From Polaromonas eurypsychrophila (GTDB lineage Bacteria; Pseudomonadota; Gammaproteobacteria; Burkholderiales; Burkholderiaceae_C), in assembly GCF_014641715.1 (NCBI RefSeq), contig NZ_BMIG01000011.1, positions 1-64,000 of the forward strand: a stretch of 64,000 nucleotides of DNA, read 5' to 3'. A program made the position numbers and the translations under genes. Under the pieces are notes generated by a model. It saw only the letters and a list, made by a program, of their open reading frames with translations. It was not told where the DNA came from and ran no database searches. This document shows positions 27,382 through 37,199 of this stretch, one piece after another (position 1 is the first letter of the stretch; the number at the start of each line of letters is the position of its first letter).

Positions 27382-28722
27382 TCAATCGTCCAGGGCGTCG
27401 GTGTCGGCCACCGGTGGCAGCAGCACCTGGGATTCAGCGTCGGGCAAAGCCTCGACCTTGCGCAGGGCCAGCCGCATTTGCTTGGCGCGAGTGTCGGCTT
27501 TGTCCAGCGTGTCCGAGGCTTTCGCCACCTGTTCCTTGATGCGTGCCACCCATTCGCCATAACGCTCAAACTCGGTTTTGACCGCGCCGAGCACCTTCCA
27601 GACCTCGGACGCCTGCTGCTCCAGCGCCAATGTGCGAAAACCCATGTGCAGGCTGTTAAGCATGGCGAGCAAGGTGGTCGGCCCGGCGAGTGTCACGCGG
27701 TGCTGGCGCTGGATAGCGTCCATCAGGCCGGGGCGGCGCAGCACCTCGGCATACAGGCTTTCGACCGGCAGGAACAGGATGGCGAAGTCGGTGGTGTGCG
27801 GCGCGGCCAGGTAGTTCTCGGCAATCGATTTGGCCTCGCTGCGGATGCGCGCCTCCAGCGCCTTGCCGGCCTGCTCTACTGCGGCCGGGTCCACGCGTTC
27901 ATGCGCGTCGAGCAGGCGCTCATAGTCATCGCGCGGAAATTTCGCATCGATCGGCAGCCACACCGGCGAGCCGTCATCACCTCGGCCCGGAAAACGAATG
28001 GCGAAGTCCACGCGCTGGCCACTGCGCGGCTTGGTCTCGACCTGCTTGGCGTACTGGTCGGTGGTCAGCACCTGCTCAAGCAGGGCCTCGAGCTGGACCT
28101 CGCCGAACATGCCGCGGGTCTTCACGTTGGTCAGCACACGCTGCAGGTTGCCCACGCCGACCGCCAGCGACTGCATCTCGCCCAGGCCCTTGTGCACCTG
28201 TTCGAGCCGGTCGGCGACCTGCTTGAAACTTTCGCCCAAGCGTGTCTCCAGCGTGGTCTGCAACTTTTCATCCACCGTCTTGCGCATCTCGTCGAGCTTG
28301 GCCGAGTTGGTTTGCTGCAACTGGGCCAGTTGCTGCTCCAGCGTCTCGCGCACTTCCACCATGCGCCTGGCATTCGATTCACTGACCGACTGCAACTGGG
28401 TGCTCAGGGTGTCGGACAGGGTTTTCTGCAACAGCGTGAGCTGCTGGGCAAAGGCGTCAATCTGCGTGTTCTGGGTCCGCGTCGCTTCGGCCGCCTGTTT
28501 GATCAACGTCTCCTGGAAGGTCGCCAGGCTGTGCGTCATCTCCTGGCGTGCGCCGCGCGAGGATTCGCTGATCTCGCGCCGCAGCTCGCGCTCCAGCCGC
28601 TCGCTGGCGGCCAGCAACTCGGCGCGGCCACTGTCCTGCACCGCCGGCTTGCGCACAAGCAGCACGATGACGGCGACCAGGATGGTCAGCGCCAGGGCAA
28701 TGAGTATCCACAGTTCGATCAA
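27382..28722 (-). CDS. rmuC: DNA recombination protein RmuC
   Basis: The 446-residue protein has an N-terminal membrane helix (about residues 4-24), a long coiled coil (about 35-180, Gln/Glu/Lys-rich) and the RmuC nuclease-like domain: RGMFGEVQLEALLEQVLT, VDFAIRFPGRGDDG, LPIDAKFPRDDYERLLDA and TDFAILFLPVESLYAEVLRRPG. RmuC limits inversions at short inverted repeats and is related to PD-(D/E)XK nucleases. It lies ten bases after the hydroxyacid dehydrogenase stop codon. Confidence 0.9.
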   Translation of the reverse strand: MIELWILIALALTILVAVIVLLVRKPAVQDSGRAELLAASERLERELRREISESSRGARQEMTHSLATFQETLIKQAAEATRTQNTQIDAFAQQLTLLQKTLSDTLSTQLQSVSESNARRMVEVRETLEQQLAQLQQTNSAKLDEMRKTVDEKLQTTLETRLGESFKQVADRLEQVHKGLGEMQSLAVGVGNLQRVLTNVKTRGMFGEVQLEALLEQVLTTDQYAKQVETKPRSGQRVDFAIRFPGRGDDGSPVWLPIDAKFPRDDYERLLDAHERVDPAAVEQAGKALEARIRSEAKSIAENYLAAPHTTDFAILFLPVESLYAEVLRRPGLMDAIQRQHRVTLAGPTTLLAMLNSLHMGFRTLALEQQASEVWKVLGAVKTEFERYGEWVARIKEQVAKASDTLDKADTRAKQMRLALRKVEALPDAESQVLLPPVADTDALDD

Positions 28723-28731
28723 GTCAGGTCC

Positions 28732-29715
28732 TTAGGTGGCCAACACCGCAGGGTTCAGCGGTGTCAGCGGCTTGCCGTCCTTGAAGAACCCGATCAGGTT
28801 GTCCACCGCTAGATTCGCCATCGCCATACGCGTGGGCACGGTGGCGCTGGCGATGTGCGGCGTCAGCACCACGTTGGGCACGGTCAGCAGGTCGGGGTGT
28901 ACCTTGGGCTCGCCTTCGAACACGTCCAGGCCGGCGGCCGCAATGGTTTTATCTCGCAGGGCTTTGGCCAGCGCCGCATCGTCCACAATGCCGCCGCGCG
29001 CGATGTTCACCAGCGTCGCCGTGGGTTTCATCATCGCCAGTTCGGCCGCACCGATCGTGTGGTGGGAAGCTGGCGAATACGGCAGCACCAGCACCACATG
29101 GTCGGCGGTTCTCAAGAGCTCTTCCTTGCTCACGTAGCTGGCCTTGCATTCGACTTCCATCGCGGCGTCCAGACGGGAGCGATTATGGTAAATAACTTTC
29201 ATGCCGAAGCCGTGCGCGCCGCGCTTGGCAATGCCCTGCCCGATGCGGCCCATACCCAGCACGCCCAGCGTGCTGCCGTGGATGTCGGAACCGGCGAACA
29301 TGTCGAAACTCCATTTATTCCACTTGCCCGCGCGCAGGAAATGCTCGCTCTCGGTGACGCGGCGCGCGGTTGCCATGAGCAATGCAAAGCCGAAATCGGC
29401 CGTAGTTTCGGTCAGCACGTCTGGCGCGTTGGTGGCCAACACACCAGCCGCCGTCATCGCGTCAAGGTCAAAGTTGTTGTAACCCACGGCCATGTTGGCG
29501 CAGATCTTCAGGCGCGGGCAGGCCGCCAGCACCTCGACATCAATGCGGTCACCTCCAGTGGTGAAGGCGCCGTCCTTGTCTTTGAGTTTGTCGGCCAGCT
29601 CGGCCTTGGACCAGATGGCATCCGACTGGTTGGTTTCCACCTCGAAGTGCTGCTCCAGCCGGCTGATAATTTCCGGAAAAATCGCGCGGGCGACGAGGAT
29701 TTTGGGTTTGCTCAT
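28732..29715 (-). CDS. D-2-hydroxyacid dehydrogenase (glyoxylate/hydroxypyruvate reductase type)
   Basis: The 327-residue protein has the NAD-binding LGVLGMGRIGQGIAKR, the catalytic Arg in VNIARGGIVDD, Glu in GLDVFEGEP and the His in LTPHIASAT. This is the GhrB/glyoxylate-reductase-like branch, which reduces glyoxylate or hydroxypyruvate. It is probably the promoter-proximal gene of a unit with rmuC. Confidence 0.88.
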   Translation of the reverse strand: MSKPKILVARAIFPEIISRLEQHFEVETNQSDAIWSKAELADKLKDKDGAFTTGGDRIDVEVLAACPRLKICANMAVGYNNFDLDAMTAAGVLATNAPDVLTETTADFGFALLMATARRVTESEHFLRAGKWNKWSFDMFAGSDIHGSTLGVLGMGRIGQGIAKRGAHGFGMKVIYHNRSRLDAAMEVECKASYVSKEELLRTADHVVLVLPYSPASHHTIGAAELAMMKPTATLVNIARGGIVDDAALAKALRDKTIAAAGLDVFEGEPKVHPDLLTVPNVVLTPHIASATVPTRMAMANLAVDNLIGFFKDGKPLTPLNPAVLAT

Positions 29716-29751
29716 GAAGATGTCTCTTGGTTGAAAAGAAGGAGGGTGGGA

Positions 29752-31161
29752 TTATCGGAACCAGATGAAGGTCATCAGGATGAACAGCGGGATCAGCACC
29801 GCACCCGACCAGACCACGTAGCCGAAGAAGCTGGGCATCTTGACACCCCGGTCCTCGGCGATCGCCTTGACCATCAGATTGGGCGCATTGCCGATATAGG
29901 TATTGGCGCCCATGAACACCGCACCGGCTGAAATCGCCGCCAATGTCGGGGCCAGCGTGGTCATCAGGACCTGAGGGTCGCCGCCGGCTGTATTGAAGAA
30001 CACCAGATAGGTCGGTGCATTGTCGAGGAACGAACTCAGGACACCGGTGGCCCAGAAATACATCGCCGGATCGGGCTGGCCGTCAGACTGCGTCACGGCA
30101 GATACCACGGCGCCGAAAGGCCCACTGACACCTGCCTTGAGCATCGCAATCACCGGGATGATGGTCAGAAAAATCCCGGCGAAAAGCTTGGCCACCTCGG
30201 CCATGGGCCCCCAGGAAAACTGGTTGTCCTCATGCACCTTCGCTGCAGTGAGCTTGAGCGAGAGCAGCGCGATGGCAATCAGGCCCGCGTCGCGCACCAG
30301 GCCAGGCAGGCCGACGTCGGTACCGAAGAGATCAAACACCAGCGGCGACTTCCAGAAACCGCTGAGCAGCACCAGGCCGGCAATCGCTACCAGCAGCCCG
30401 AAGTTGAAGGCACCGTCAAAGCCCAGCCGCTGGGTGTCCGGCGTCGGGTCCACCGACTGGACACCTTCCTTGCGGTAATACCAGCTGTCAAGCAGGTAAA
30501 AGATCACCAGCAGGCTGCCGATCAGGAACAGCGTTTCCGGAAAGATGTGCTTGAGCGTCCAGAAAAAATCCACCCCCTTCAAAAATCCGAGGAACAGCGG
30601 GGGGTCGCCCAGCGGCGTCAGCGAGCCGCCGGCATTGGACACGATGAAAATGAAAAACACCACGATGTGTGTGCTGTGTTTACGGTTGTCGTTGGCGCGG
30701 ATCAGCGGCCGGATCATCAGCATCGAGGCGCCGGTGGTACCCATGAAACTTGCCAGCACGGCACCGATCAGCAACAGGCCAGCGTTAAGCCCGGGACTGC
30801 CGTGCAAATTGCCACGAATGAAAATGCCGCCGGCCACCGTGAACAGCGCCGTCAGCAGGATGATGAAGGGGATGTACTCTGCCACCAGCGCATGCACCAG
30901 GCTGATGCCTGCCAATGAAGGCCCGAACATCGCCGCAAAGGGAATAAAAAACGCCAGTATCCAGGCCGCCGAAACCTTCCCAAAATGGTGGTGCCAGAAC
31001 GCAGGCACCAGCAAGGGCATCAGTGCGATGGACAGCAACAAGCCGGCGAAAGGCACGCCCCACAGCGGCGATAGCTGGCTGCCGTCAAAGTCTGCCGCCT
31101 GGGCCAAACCGGGCCAGACAAACAACAAAGCCGCAACGGCGGCCCATCGTGAGCTTTTCAT
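29752..31161 (-). CDS. NhaD-like sodium/proton antiporter
   Basis: The 469-residue protein has a signal-like first helix (ALLFVWPGLAQA) and about a dozen further membrane segments. The family motifs AGGSLTPLGDPPLFLGFLKG and SSFLDNAPTYLVFF, typical of NhaD/CitM-type ion transporters, are present. The likely role is Na+/H+ exchange in the inner membrane. ATG 31161 is chosen over an upstream in-frame start because it gives the signal-like helix at the N-terminus. Confidence 0.85.
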   Translation of the reverse strand: MKSSRWAAVAALLFVWPGLAQAADFDGSQLSPLWGVPFAGLLLSIALMPLLVPAFWHHHFGKVSAAWILAFFIPFAAMFGPSLAGISLVHALVAEYIPFIILLTALFTVAGGIFIRGNLHGSPGLNAGLLLIGAVLASFMGTTGASMLMIRPLIRANDNRKHSTHIVVFFIFIVSNAGGSLTPLGDPPLFLGFLKGVDFFWTLKHIFPETLFLIGSLLVIFYLLDSWYYRKEGVQSVDPTPDTQRLGFDGAFNFGLLVAIAGLVLLSGFWKSPLVFDLFGTDVGLPGLVRDAGLIAIALLSLKLTAAKVHEDNQFSWGPMAEVAKLFAGIFLTIIPVIAMLKAGVSGPFGAVVSAVTQSDGQPDPAMYFWATGVLSSFLDNAPTYLVFFNTAGGDPQVLMTTLAPTLAAISAGAVFMGANTYIGNAPNLMVKAIAEDRGVKMPSFFGYVVWSGAVLIPLFILMTFIWFR

Positions 31162-31211
31162 GGTGTCTCCATAGTTGTTGGACGAAGGATGAAAGGCATC
31201 CACCTCCACAA

Positions 31212-32408
31212 TTATCCCGGTGAGGCGATGTCAAAAACCTGACGCAGGTAAGCAAGGTATTTTTCGTCGTCGCACATGTTTTTCGATGGCGTGTCCGACA
31301 GCTTGGCCACCGGTTGACCATTGCAGCGCACCATCTTGATGACAATTTGCAGTGGCTCGTAGCCAAGGTCGTTGGTCAGGTTGGTGCCGATGCCGAAAGC
31401 CAGTTGGCATCGCCCCTTGAACTGCGAATACAGCTCGATGGTGCGCGGCACGGTCAGGCCGTCGCTGAAGATCAGCGTCTTGGTTTTGGGATCAACCCGG
31501 TTTTTTGCGTAATGCGCCAGCATGCGCTCGCCCCACTCGAACGGGTCGCCGCTGTCATGGCGCGCGCCGTCGAACAACTTGCAAAAATACATGTCGAAGT
31601 CGCGCAGGAAGGCACTCATGCCGTAAACGTCACTCAGCGCAATACCGAGGTCGCCCCGGTACTCCTTCGCCCAGGACTCGAAGCCGAACACCTGACTGTC
31701 GCGCAGCCGTGGACCCAAGGCCTGGCAGGCCTGCAAATACTCGTGGGCCATGGTGCCCAACGGGGTCAGCCCGAGCTTCATCGCAAACAGCACATTGCTG
31801 GTACCGGCAAATTGGCCGGTGACACCCGTGCCCAGCCGTGCACTGAGGGCCCGCAGCACTTCCTCGTGCCAGGTCTTGCCAAAGCGGCGGCGCGTGCCGT
31901 AGTCGGCAATTTTCAACTCAGCCAAGCCATTGGCCTGCAACTGCCCGATCTTGGTATCCAGGCGTTTGCGTCCCTGCGTCACGTCGGCAAGTTTTTGCGT
32001 GTTGCGGAAATACACCTCGTTGATGATCGCCAGCACCGGGATCTCGAACAGGATAGTGTGCAGCCAGGGGCCCTCGATCACCACCTCGATTTCGCCAGAG
32101 GGCAGCGCCGTGACGCTGACGTATTTTTCATTGAGGCGGAACAGCCCCAGAAAATCAACGAAATCGCTTTTGATGAAACGCATCGCGCGCAGGTAGGCGA
32201 GTTCGGCATCCTGAAACTGCAGGCTGCACAGCAGACCTATCTCTTCGCGGATTTCACGGACGTATGGCGCCAGATCGCCGATGCCGGCCGCGCCGGCATT
32301 GCGGCACTTGAAACGGTACTCGACCTGCGCCCCTGGAAACTGATGCAGCACCACCTGCATCATGGTGAACTTGTAGAGGTCGGTATCCAGCAGACTGCTA
32401 ATGATCAT
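31212..32408 (-). CDS. pncB: Nicotinate phosphoribosyltransferase
   Basis: The 398-residue enzyme makes nicotinate mononucleotide in NAD salvage. It has [21 protein letters not shown] at the N-terminus, the [14 protein letters not shown] motif ([14 protein letters not shown]), [24 protein letters not shown] with the phosphorylatable His region, and [17 protein letters not shown] 32408 is chosen over the longer frame to 32480 because the family begins at IISSLLDTD. Confidence 0.93.
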   Translation of the reverse strand: MIISSLLDTDLYKFTMMQVVLHQFPGAQVEYRFKCRNAGAAGIGDLAPYVREIREEIGLLCSLQFQDAELAYLRAMRFIKSDFVDFLGLFRLNEKYVSVTALPSGEIEVVIEGPWLHTILFEIPVLAIINEVYFRNTQKLADVTQGRKRLDTKIGQLQANGLAELKIADYGTRRRFGKTWHEEVLRALSARLGTGVTGQFAGTSNVLFAMKLGLTPLGTMAHEYLQACQALGPRLRDSQVFGFESWAKEYRGDLGIALSDVYGMSAFLRDFDMYFCKLFDGARHDSGDPFEWGERMLAHYAKNRVDPKTKTLIFSDGLTVPRTIELYSQFKGRCQLAFGIGTNLTNDLGYEPLQIVIKMVRCNGQPVAKLSDTPSKNMCDDEKYLAYLRQVFDIASPG

Positions 32409-32583
32409 CGTTGGGCATTCCCATAAATCCATTTTGTGGGCGAATTGCGGCGTTGCGCGGTGCTCGGAATCCTCATGCACACAAGTGCATTCCGGTGTCC
32501 TGCGCGCCGCGCGCCTTGCACTTCATCCCAAAAAACTGAATTTCTGGAAATGCCCGGGCCGCGTGCAAACACAATTTACAAAT

Positions 32584-32934
32584 TCAACCCAGAAAATCTA
32601 CTTCGAACAACAGGGTGGCATTCGGTGGAATCACGCCGCCGGCGCCGCGCGCACCGTAACCGAGTTCGGCGGGGATCACCAGGCGACGCGTGCCGCCGAC
32701 CGACATGCCCTGAACGCCTTCGTCCCAGCCCTTGATGACCTGGCCGGCACCCAGTGAAAACTGGAACGGATCGCCACGGTCCTTGCTCGAATCGAACTTG
32801 GCACCCTGCACGCCGTCGTTGTAAAGCCAGCCGGTGTAATGCACGCGGACGTTTTGGCCAGCCTTGGCGATGGCGCCGGTGCCGAGCACCGTGTCTTCAT
32901 ACTGAAGGCCGGAGGAAGTGGTGGTGAGTGCCAT
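32584..32934 (-). CDS. FKBP-type peptidyl-prolyl isomerase
   Basis: The 116-residue protein is a single FKBP domain without a signal peptide: VRVHYTGWLYNDG, KFDSSKDRGDPFQFSLGAGQVIKGWDEGVQGM and LGYGARGAGGVIPPNATLLFEV. Active-site aromatic and Asp residues are present. It acts as a cytosolic prolyl isomerase and folding helper. Confidence 0.93.
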   Translation of the reverse strand: MALTTTSSGLQYEDTVLGTGAIAKAGQNVRVHYTGWLYNDGVQGAKFDSSKDRGDPFQFSLGAGQVIKGWDEGVQGMSVGGTRRLVIPAELGYGARGAGGVIPPNATLLFEVDFLG

Positions 32935-33014
32935 TAAGAATCCTTAAAAATGGAAAAGCGCGCTTGCATCAACCCCTGACTTTACCCGCAAGCGCCAGCG
33001 CGGCGCAGAGCCGG

Positions 33015-33716
33015 TCAGTCCAGCCAGGTGGAGAAATCCTGCGGGCTGACGCGCGGCGTGCGGAAAGTGTTGACCAGCGCCGACTCATCGGCGTAACCCA
33101 GCGACATGCCGCACACCAGCATCTCGTCGGCACCAGCACCTATGTGCGGCAGGATGATGCTGGCAAAGCCGTTCCAGGCCGCCTGCGGACAGGTGTGAAG
33201 GCCATGGCCGCGCGCGGCCACCATGAGGTTCTGCATGAACATGCCATGGTCCACCAGGCTGCCGCGCCCCATCACCCTGTCGAGCGTGAACATCAGCCCG
33301 ACCGGCGCGTCGAAAAACTTGAAATTGCGCTGATGCTGCGCATGCATCTTGTCCTTGTCGCCTTTGCCGATGCCCAGCAGGCCATACAGGCCCCAGCCGT
33401 TTTCACGGCGACGGTCGATATACGGCGACACCCATTTTTCCGGGTAGTAGGCGTACTCCTCCTGGTACTGCGCCGCCAGCTCGGGGTTGGCGCGAATGGC
33501 GTCATGGGCGCGGCAGACCTTGGCGACCAGCCCATCACGGCTTGCGCCCTGCAGTACATACACCTTCCAGGGCTGGGTATTGGTACCCGACGGCGCGCGG
33601 CTGGCCAGGGCCAGCAGGTGCTCCAGCGTTTCCCGTGGCACGGGCGTGGGCAAAAAGGCACGGGTGGACATGCGGCCGTCGATGGCGGCATCGACGGCGT
33701 TCAGGGTTTCGGTCAC
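33015..33716 (-). CDS. Nitroreductase-family flavoprotein
   Basis: The 233-residue protein has the FMN-binding [16 protein letters not shown] and [15 protein letters not shown] segments and a C-terminal [11 protein letters not shown]. This is the NAD(P)H-dependent FMN nitroreductase/oxidoreductase family, with broad quinone or nitro-aromatic activity. Its ATG overlaps the stop of an upstream thioesterase gene by four bases, so the two genes are coupled. Confidence 0.87.
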   Translation of the reverse strand: MTETLNAVDAAIDGRMSTRAFLPTPVPRETLEHLLALASRAPSGTNTQPWKVYVLQGASRDGLVAKVCRAHDAIRANPELAAQYQEEYAYYPEKWVSPYIDRRRENGWGLYGLLGIGKGDKDKMHAQHQRNFKFFDAPVGLMFTLDRVMGRGSLVDHGMFMQNLMVAARGHGLHTCPQAAWNGFASIILPHIGAGADEMLVCGMSLGYADESALVNTFRTPRVSPQDFSTWLD

Positions 33717-34168
33717 TTGAGTTTTTCCAGTACTGACAGGAGTTGGGGAGGCAAGGGCACGGGCCGACGTGTCTGCTTGTCGACGTAGACATGGATGAAA
33801 TGCCCCTTGGCGGCGCTCAGTTCGGCAGCCGGATCGCCAGGTTTACCGGAGAACAGGCCCACCTCATAACGCACGCTGGACGCCCCCACCTGCGCCACAC
33901 GAATGCCCGCGAGCACCGGGTCGGGAAAGGCCAGCGGCGCAAAATAATTGCACTGGGTTTCAACCACCAGGCCGATCACCGCGCCCCCATGAATGTCGAT
34001 CGCGCCAGATTCGATCAGGTAGCCGTTGACGGCGGTGTCGAACCAGCTGTAATAAACGACGTTGTTGACATGACCATATATATCGTTGTCCATCCAGCGC
34101 GTGCCGATGGGGCGAAAGACTTTGTAGGCGCTGCGGGGCTCGGCTTGGGGTCGAGGACTGGAATTCAT
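33713..34168 (-). CDS. Hotdog-fold acyl-CoA thioesterase
   Basis: The 151-residue protein is a 4HBT-type domain with [24 protein letters not shown], where the Asp of NDIYGHVNN is the catalytic position, and [23 protein letters not shown]. It hydrolyses an acyl-CoA. ATG 34168 is preferred over an upstream ATG at 34234 that overlaps the deacetylase gene. Confidence 0.85.
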   Translation of the reverse strand: MNSSPRPQAEPRSAYKVFRPIGTRWMDNDIYGHVNNVVYYSWFDTAVNGYLIESGAIDIHGGAVIGLVVETQCNYFAPLAFPDPVLAGIRVAQVGASSVRYEVGLFSGKPGDPAAELSAAKGHFIHVYVDKQTRRPVPLPPQLLSVLEKLK

Positions 34169-34199
34169 ACAGGTATTCTGCCAGCGCCCCGCCCTGGGC

Positions 34200-35153
34200 T
34201 CAGGACAGCGCCCGCCAGCGTTCCCAGTAGCCAAGCGCTGCCCGGAAGGTATTGATCTGCACCTGGACCGTGTCCTCGATATTCACGCCATAGCCGCCGG
34301 CCATCGCCAGTGCCAGCGGAATGCGCCGGTTGAAAGCCCAGTCAAAGACCCGGCGGTCTCGCGCCTCCAGCCCGTCCCAGCTCAGCTTCAAGCGCCCCAG
34401 CCGGTCGCCCTCGTGCGGATCCGCACCCGCGAGATAAATCACCAGGCCCGGTGAGAAACGCCGGTCCAGTTCGTCCAGCGCCAGTTCCAGCGCATGCAGG
34501 TAGGCGTCGTCCCGGCAGCCGTCGGGCAACTCCACGTCCAGGTCGCTGGTTTCCTTGCGGAAGGGAAAGTTTTTCTGGCCATGCATGGACAGCGTGAAGA
34601 CGGTGGGGTCGCGGCTGAAAATATTGGCCGTGCCGTTGCCCTGATGGACGTCCAGATCGATGATGGCAACCTGCAGCGGATGGCGCTCGCCGCGCCGCAA
34701 GCGCGCATGTTCGGCCTGCATCAGCCGCGCCGCAATGGCCGCATCATTGAACACGCAAAATCCGCTGCCCTTGTCCGCCGACGCATGGTGGGTGCCGCCG
34801 GCCATATTGGCGGCAATGCCTTCGGCCGGCTGTCCGCCCAGGCCCATGGCAACACGTGCGGCCGCAACGGTGGCGCCGGCCGAGCGGCGCGAGCGCTCCA
34901 CCATCGCGGGACTCCATGGGAAACCGATTTCGCGCATCGCGGCAGGGCTCAGGCTGCCGTCCACCACCGCCTGGATATAGGCCGGGTCATGCGCCAGCGC
35001 CAGTTCGCCGTCGCTGACGGGCAGCGCCACACCTGGCCGCACCTGCGCCAGCTCAAGCGCAACGCGGCTGCGCAGGCGCTCATACTTGCCCATGGGGAAA
35101 CGGTGCCCATCCGGTAACGGCAACACAAAATGGTCGGCATAAAAGGCTTGCAT
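34200..35153 (-). CDS. Histone-deacetylase-family (acetoin-utilisation-like) protein
   Basis: The 317-residue protein starts [24 protein letters not shown] and carries the zinc-hydrolase motifs [33 protein letters not shown] (metal Asp/His) and [17 protein letters not shown]. Bacterial members deacetylate small acetylated amines or acetyl-lysine proteins. Substrate is not determined by sequence. ATG 35153 is chosen because earlier codons are not family-like. Confidence 0.87.
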   Translation of the reverse strand: MQAFYADHFVLPLPDGHRFPMGKYERLRSRVALELAQVRPGVALPVSDGELALAHDPAYIQAVVDGSLSPAAMREIGFPWSPAMVERSRRSAGATVAAARVAMGLGGQPAEGIAANMAGGTHHASADKGSGFCVFNDAAIAARLMQAEHARLRRGERHPLQVAIIDLDVHQGNGTANIFSRDPTVFTLSMHGQKNFPFRKETSDLDVELPDGCRDDAYLHALELALDELDRRFSPGLVIYLAGADPHEGDRLGRLKLSWDGLEARDRRVFDWAFNRRIPLALAMAGGYGVNIEDTVQVQINTFRAALGYWERWRALS

Positions 35154-35292
35154 GAGGTCAGAGCATTCGAAACGCGGCGAAATGGCATGGGGATTGTGGC
35201 CGCAAGCAGGGGTTCTCTGCAGGGCAGCGCGAGTCGGCACTGCCTGATGGCAGCGTCAACAATTACCAGATAGAGCCCCATCCCTAAAATGC

Positions 35293-35362
35293 TGCAGTGC
35301 AGCAAAAACCACTTGCAATCGACCGGGCAATCCCTATACTTGAGTTATGTTGCAGTGCAGCA
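35293..35362 (+). promoter_or_regulatory. Phasin promoter bracketed by two identical 12-bp operators
   Basis: TGCAGTGCAGCA occurs at 35293-35304 and at 35351-35362, 58 bp apart. Between them lies a good sigma-70 promoter, TTGCAA (35313-35318), a 16-bp spacer and TATACT (35335-35340). One copy lies just above the -35 box and one just after the predicted start. This fits PhaR, the PHB-responsive repressor of phasin genes, whose known sites are TGC/GCA-rich dyads. Confidence 0.6.
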
Positions 35363-35441
35363 ATCGACAAAAGCAAACCAGCAGATTGTCCAGCAGCGCA
35401 ACTAGTTGAAATCGTTAACCACCTATATTGGAGATTTAAAT

Positions 35442-35984
35442 ATGTTGACCGCTGAACAAATCATGGCTTCCCACAAAGCAAACATCGAAACCCTGTTTGG
35501 TCTGACCAGCAAGGCTTTCGAAGGCGTTGAGAAACTGGTTGAACTCAATGTCCAGGCTTCCAAGGCCGCCCTGGCCGAGTCCGCCAACCACACCCAATCC
35601 CTCATGGGCGTCAAAGACGCACAAGAGCTGCTGGCCCTGCAAGCCGGCTTGTTCCAGCCGCTGGCTGAAAAGACCGCTGCCTACAGCCGTCACCTGTACG
35701 ACATCGCTACCGCCACCGGCGCGGAAGTCGGCAAGTCTTTTGAAGGCCAGGCTGCTGAAGCTCAAGCCAAATTCATGGGCCTGGTTGACAGCGCCGCCAA
35801 GAATGCACCGGCCGGTTCCGAGACCGCTGTTGCCGTGATGAAAAGCGCCGTGGCTGCTGCCAACAACGCTGTCGAATCCATGCAAAAAGCCGTCAAACAA
35901 GCCACCGACATGGCCGAAGCCAATTTCACCGCCGCGACCAACACCGCTGTGAACGCTTCCAAGACTGCTTCGAAAAAGCGTTGA
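35442..35984 (+). CDS. phaP: Phasin (PHB granule-associated protein)
   Basis: The 180-residue protein is almost wholly alpha-helical and Ala-rich, starting [38 protein letters not shown], the phasin_2 signature. It coats polyhydroxybutyrate granules and controls their size and number. GGAG at 35430 supports ATG 35442. Upstream operators suggest repression that is relieved when PHB accumulates. No PHB synthase is in this window. Confidence 0.92.
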   Translation: MLTAEQIMASHKANIETLFGLTSKAFEGVEKLVELNVQASKAALAESANHTQSLMGVKDAQELLALQAGLFQPLAEKTAAYSRHLYDIATATGAEVGKSFEGQAAEAQAKFMGLVDSAAKNAPAGSETAVAVMKSAVAAANNAVESMQKAVKQATDMAEANFTAATNTAVNASKTASKKR

Positions 35985-36113
35985 TTTTCCGGGGCTTGAA
36001 TTAGCGGGCGGCAACGCCAGTTGATTCATTCAGGTGTTTGCCTCACTGAAGGCAGGGCCCCTTACCAGTTGTCTCCTCGGGTCCTTCCAGAAATCCAGTT
36101 TCACGGACCCCTT

Positions 36114-36144
36114 AAAGCCTGATTGCAAAATCAGGCTTTTTTTT
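36114..36144 (+). terminator. Rho-independent terminator after phasin
   Basis: An 11-bp perfect stem AAAGCCTGATT / AATCAGGCTTT with a GCAA loop and a T8 run lies 130 bp after the phasin stop codon. Confidence 0.92.
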
Positions 36145-36149
36145 GCCCG

Positions 36150-36205
36150 TTTCGGCCCCAGTCCATATTGAATGAGCTTAGCCCGCTATCAAATCAGGAG
36201 CATCA
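36150..36205 (-). repeat. Dispersed Comamonadaceae repeat, copy 4 (3' of the patatin gene)
   Basis: On the minus strand: GCTCCTGATTTGATAGCGGG, then CTAAGCTCATTCAATATGG, then ACTGGGGCCGAAA. It touches the 3' end of the patatin-like gene and follows the phasin terminator. Confidence 0.65.
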
Positions 36206-37168
36206 TCGGGCCTGTAAAAGCGCCAGTCTGGCACGCAAGGCGGGCAACGCCGCCTGCATCGCAGCGCGTCCGGCGTCGATGGCGCGCTGGCGCGCCGAAA
36301 AGTCCGCGCTTTTGAGGCCGGCCTGCGCGGGCTGTACCAGCACATCGGCGTCCTTGAGCTCGTATTGATTAATGCTTTTACCCATGATGGCAAAGGTTTG
36401 CAGCAGGATCTGCAGCGTTCCCTCAGCCGGGTTGGCCTCGGGTGGGCTGGAAATGTCCACCGCAATTACCAGATCGGCGCCCATCTGCCGTGCAAAACGT
36501 ACTGGCACCGGCGAGACCAGGCCACCGTCCACATATTCGCGCCCGTTGATCTTGACCGGTACAAACACTGCCGGTACCGCGCTTGATGCCCGCACCGCCG
36601 TACCCGTATCGCCACGCTGAAACAGCACGGCCTGGCCGCTGTTCAGGTCGGTCGCCACGATGCCGAGCGGGATCGCCATGTTTTCAATCAAGCGGCCCGA
36701 CACCAGATCGTTCACATAACGGCCCAAGGCCTCGCCGCGAAACATGCCGCGCCCGAACAGCGGCAGCATCCAGTCGGTGATGGCGACCTCCTCCAGGCTC
36801 AGTGCGGTCTGCTGCAACTGGGCGCTGGTTTTTCCGCTGGCGTAGAGCGCCGCGACCAGGCTGCCAGCCGAGGTGCCGACCACCAGCGAGGGCTTGAAGC
36901 CAGCCTCTTCCAGAGCGGCAATCACGCCGACATGGGCAAAACCGCGTGCTGCGCCACCGCCCAGCGCCAGGCCGATCCTGACCGGCTTGCCCGCGGGAAC
37001 CTGAACGCCTGGCGCCACCAAGCCGGGCACGGCGCAGCCGGCCAGCACAAGCGTCACAGCGCACCCTAGCGCCACCACCGCCGGACGACACACCGCCACG
37101 GCCAGCGCCCATGTCCCTGCGACATGGCTGACTTTGTGATTGAGATTAATTCTTGTTTGTATTAACAT
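36203..37168 (-). CDS. Patatin-like phospholipase lipoprotein (RssA-like)
   Basis: The protein of about 321 residues starts with a long basic leader and a hydrophobic stretch ending in the lipobox LVLAGC, so it is probably an outer- or inner-membrane lipoprotein. The patatin features are IGLALGGGAARGFAHVGVIAALEEAG (oxyanion loop), VVGTSAGSLVAALYASG (nucleophile Ser) and REYVDGGLVSPVPV (catalytic Asp). ATG 37168 is used; ATG 37189 is also possible. It faces the iron-type binding protein across a 31-bp gap. Confidence 0.85.
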   Translation of the reverse strand: MLIQTRINLNHKVSHVAGTWALAVAVCRPAVVALGCAVTLVLAGCAVPGLVAPGVQVPAGKPVRIGLALGGGAARGFAHVGVIAALEEAGFKPSLVVGTSAGSLVAALYASGKTSAQLQQTALSLEEVAITDWMLPLFGRGMFRGEALGRYVNDLVSGRLIENMAIPLGIVATDLNSGQAVLFQRGDTGTAVRASSAVPAVFVPVKINGREYVDGGLVSPVPVRFARQMGADLVIAVDISSPPEANPAEGTLQILLQTFAIMGKSINQYELKDADVLVQPAQAGLKSADFSARQRAIDAGRAAMQAALPALRARLALLQAR

Positions 37169-37199
37169 CTTCTTATCTGCCCACTTCATCGATTGACCT

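Noticed and set aside
27478..28812. 444-codon plus-strand open frame
   Set aside because: It is the shadow of rmuC, rich in Gln/His/Leu from antisense coiled coil.
37135..37195. Fur box upstream of the iron-type receptor
   Set aside because: The stretch is AT-rich but I cannot align a convincing GATAAT-type dyad.
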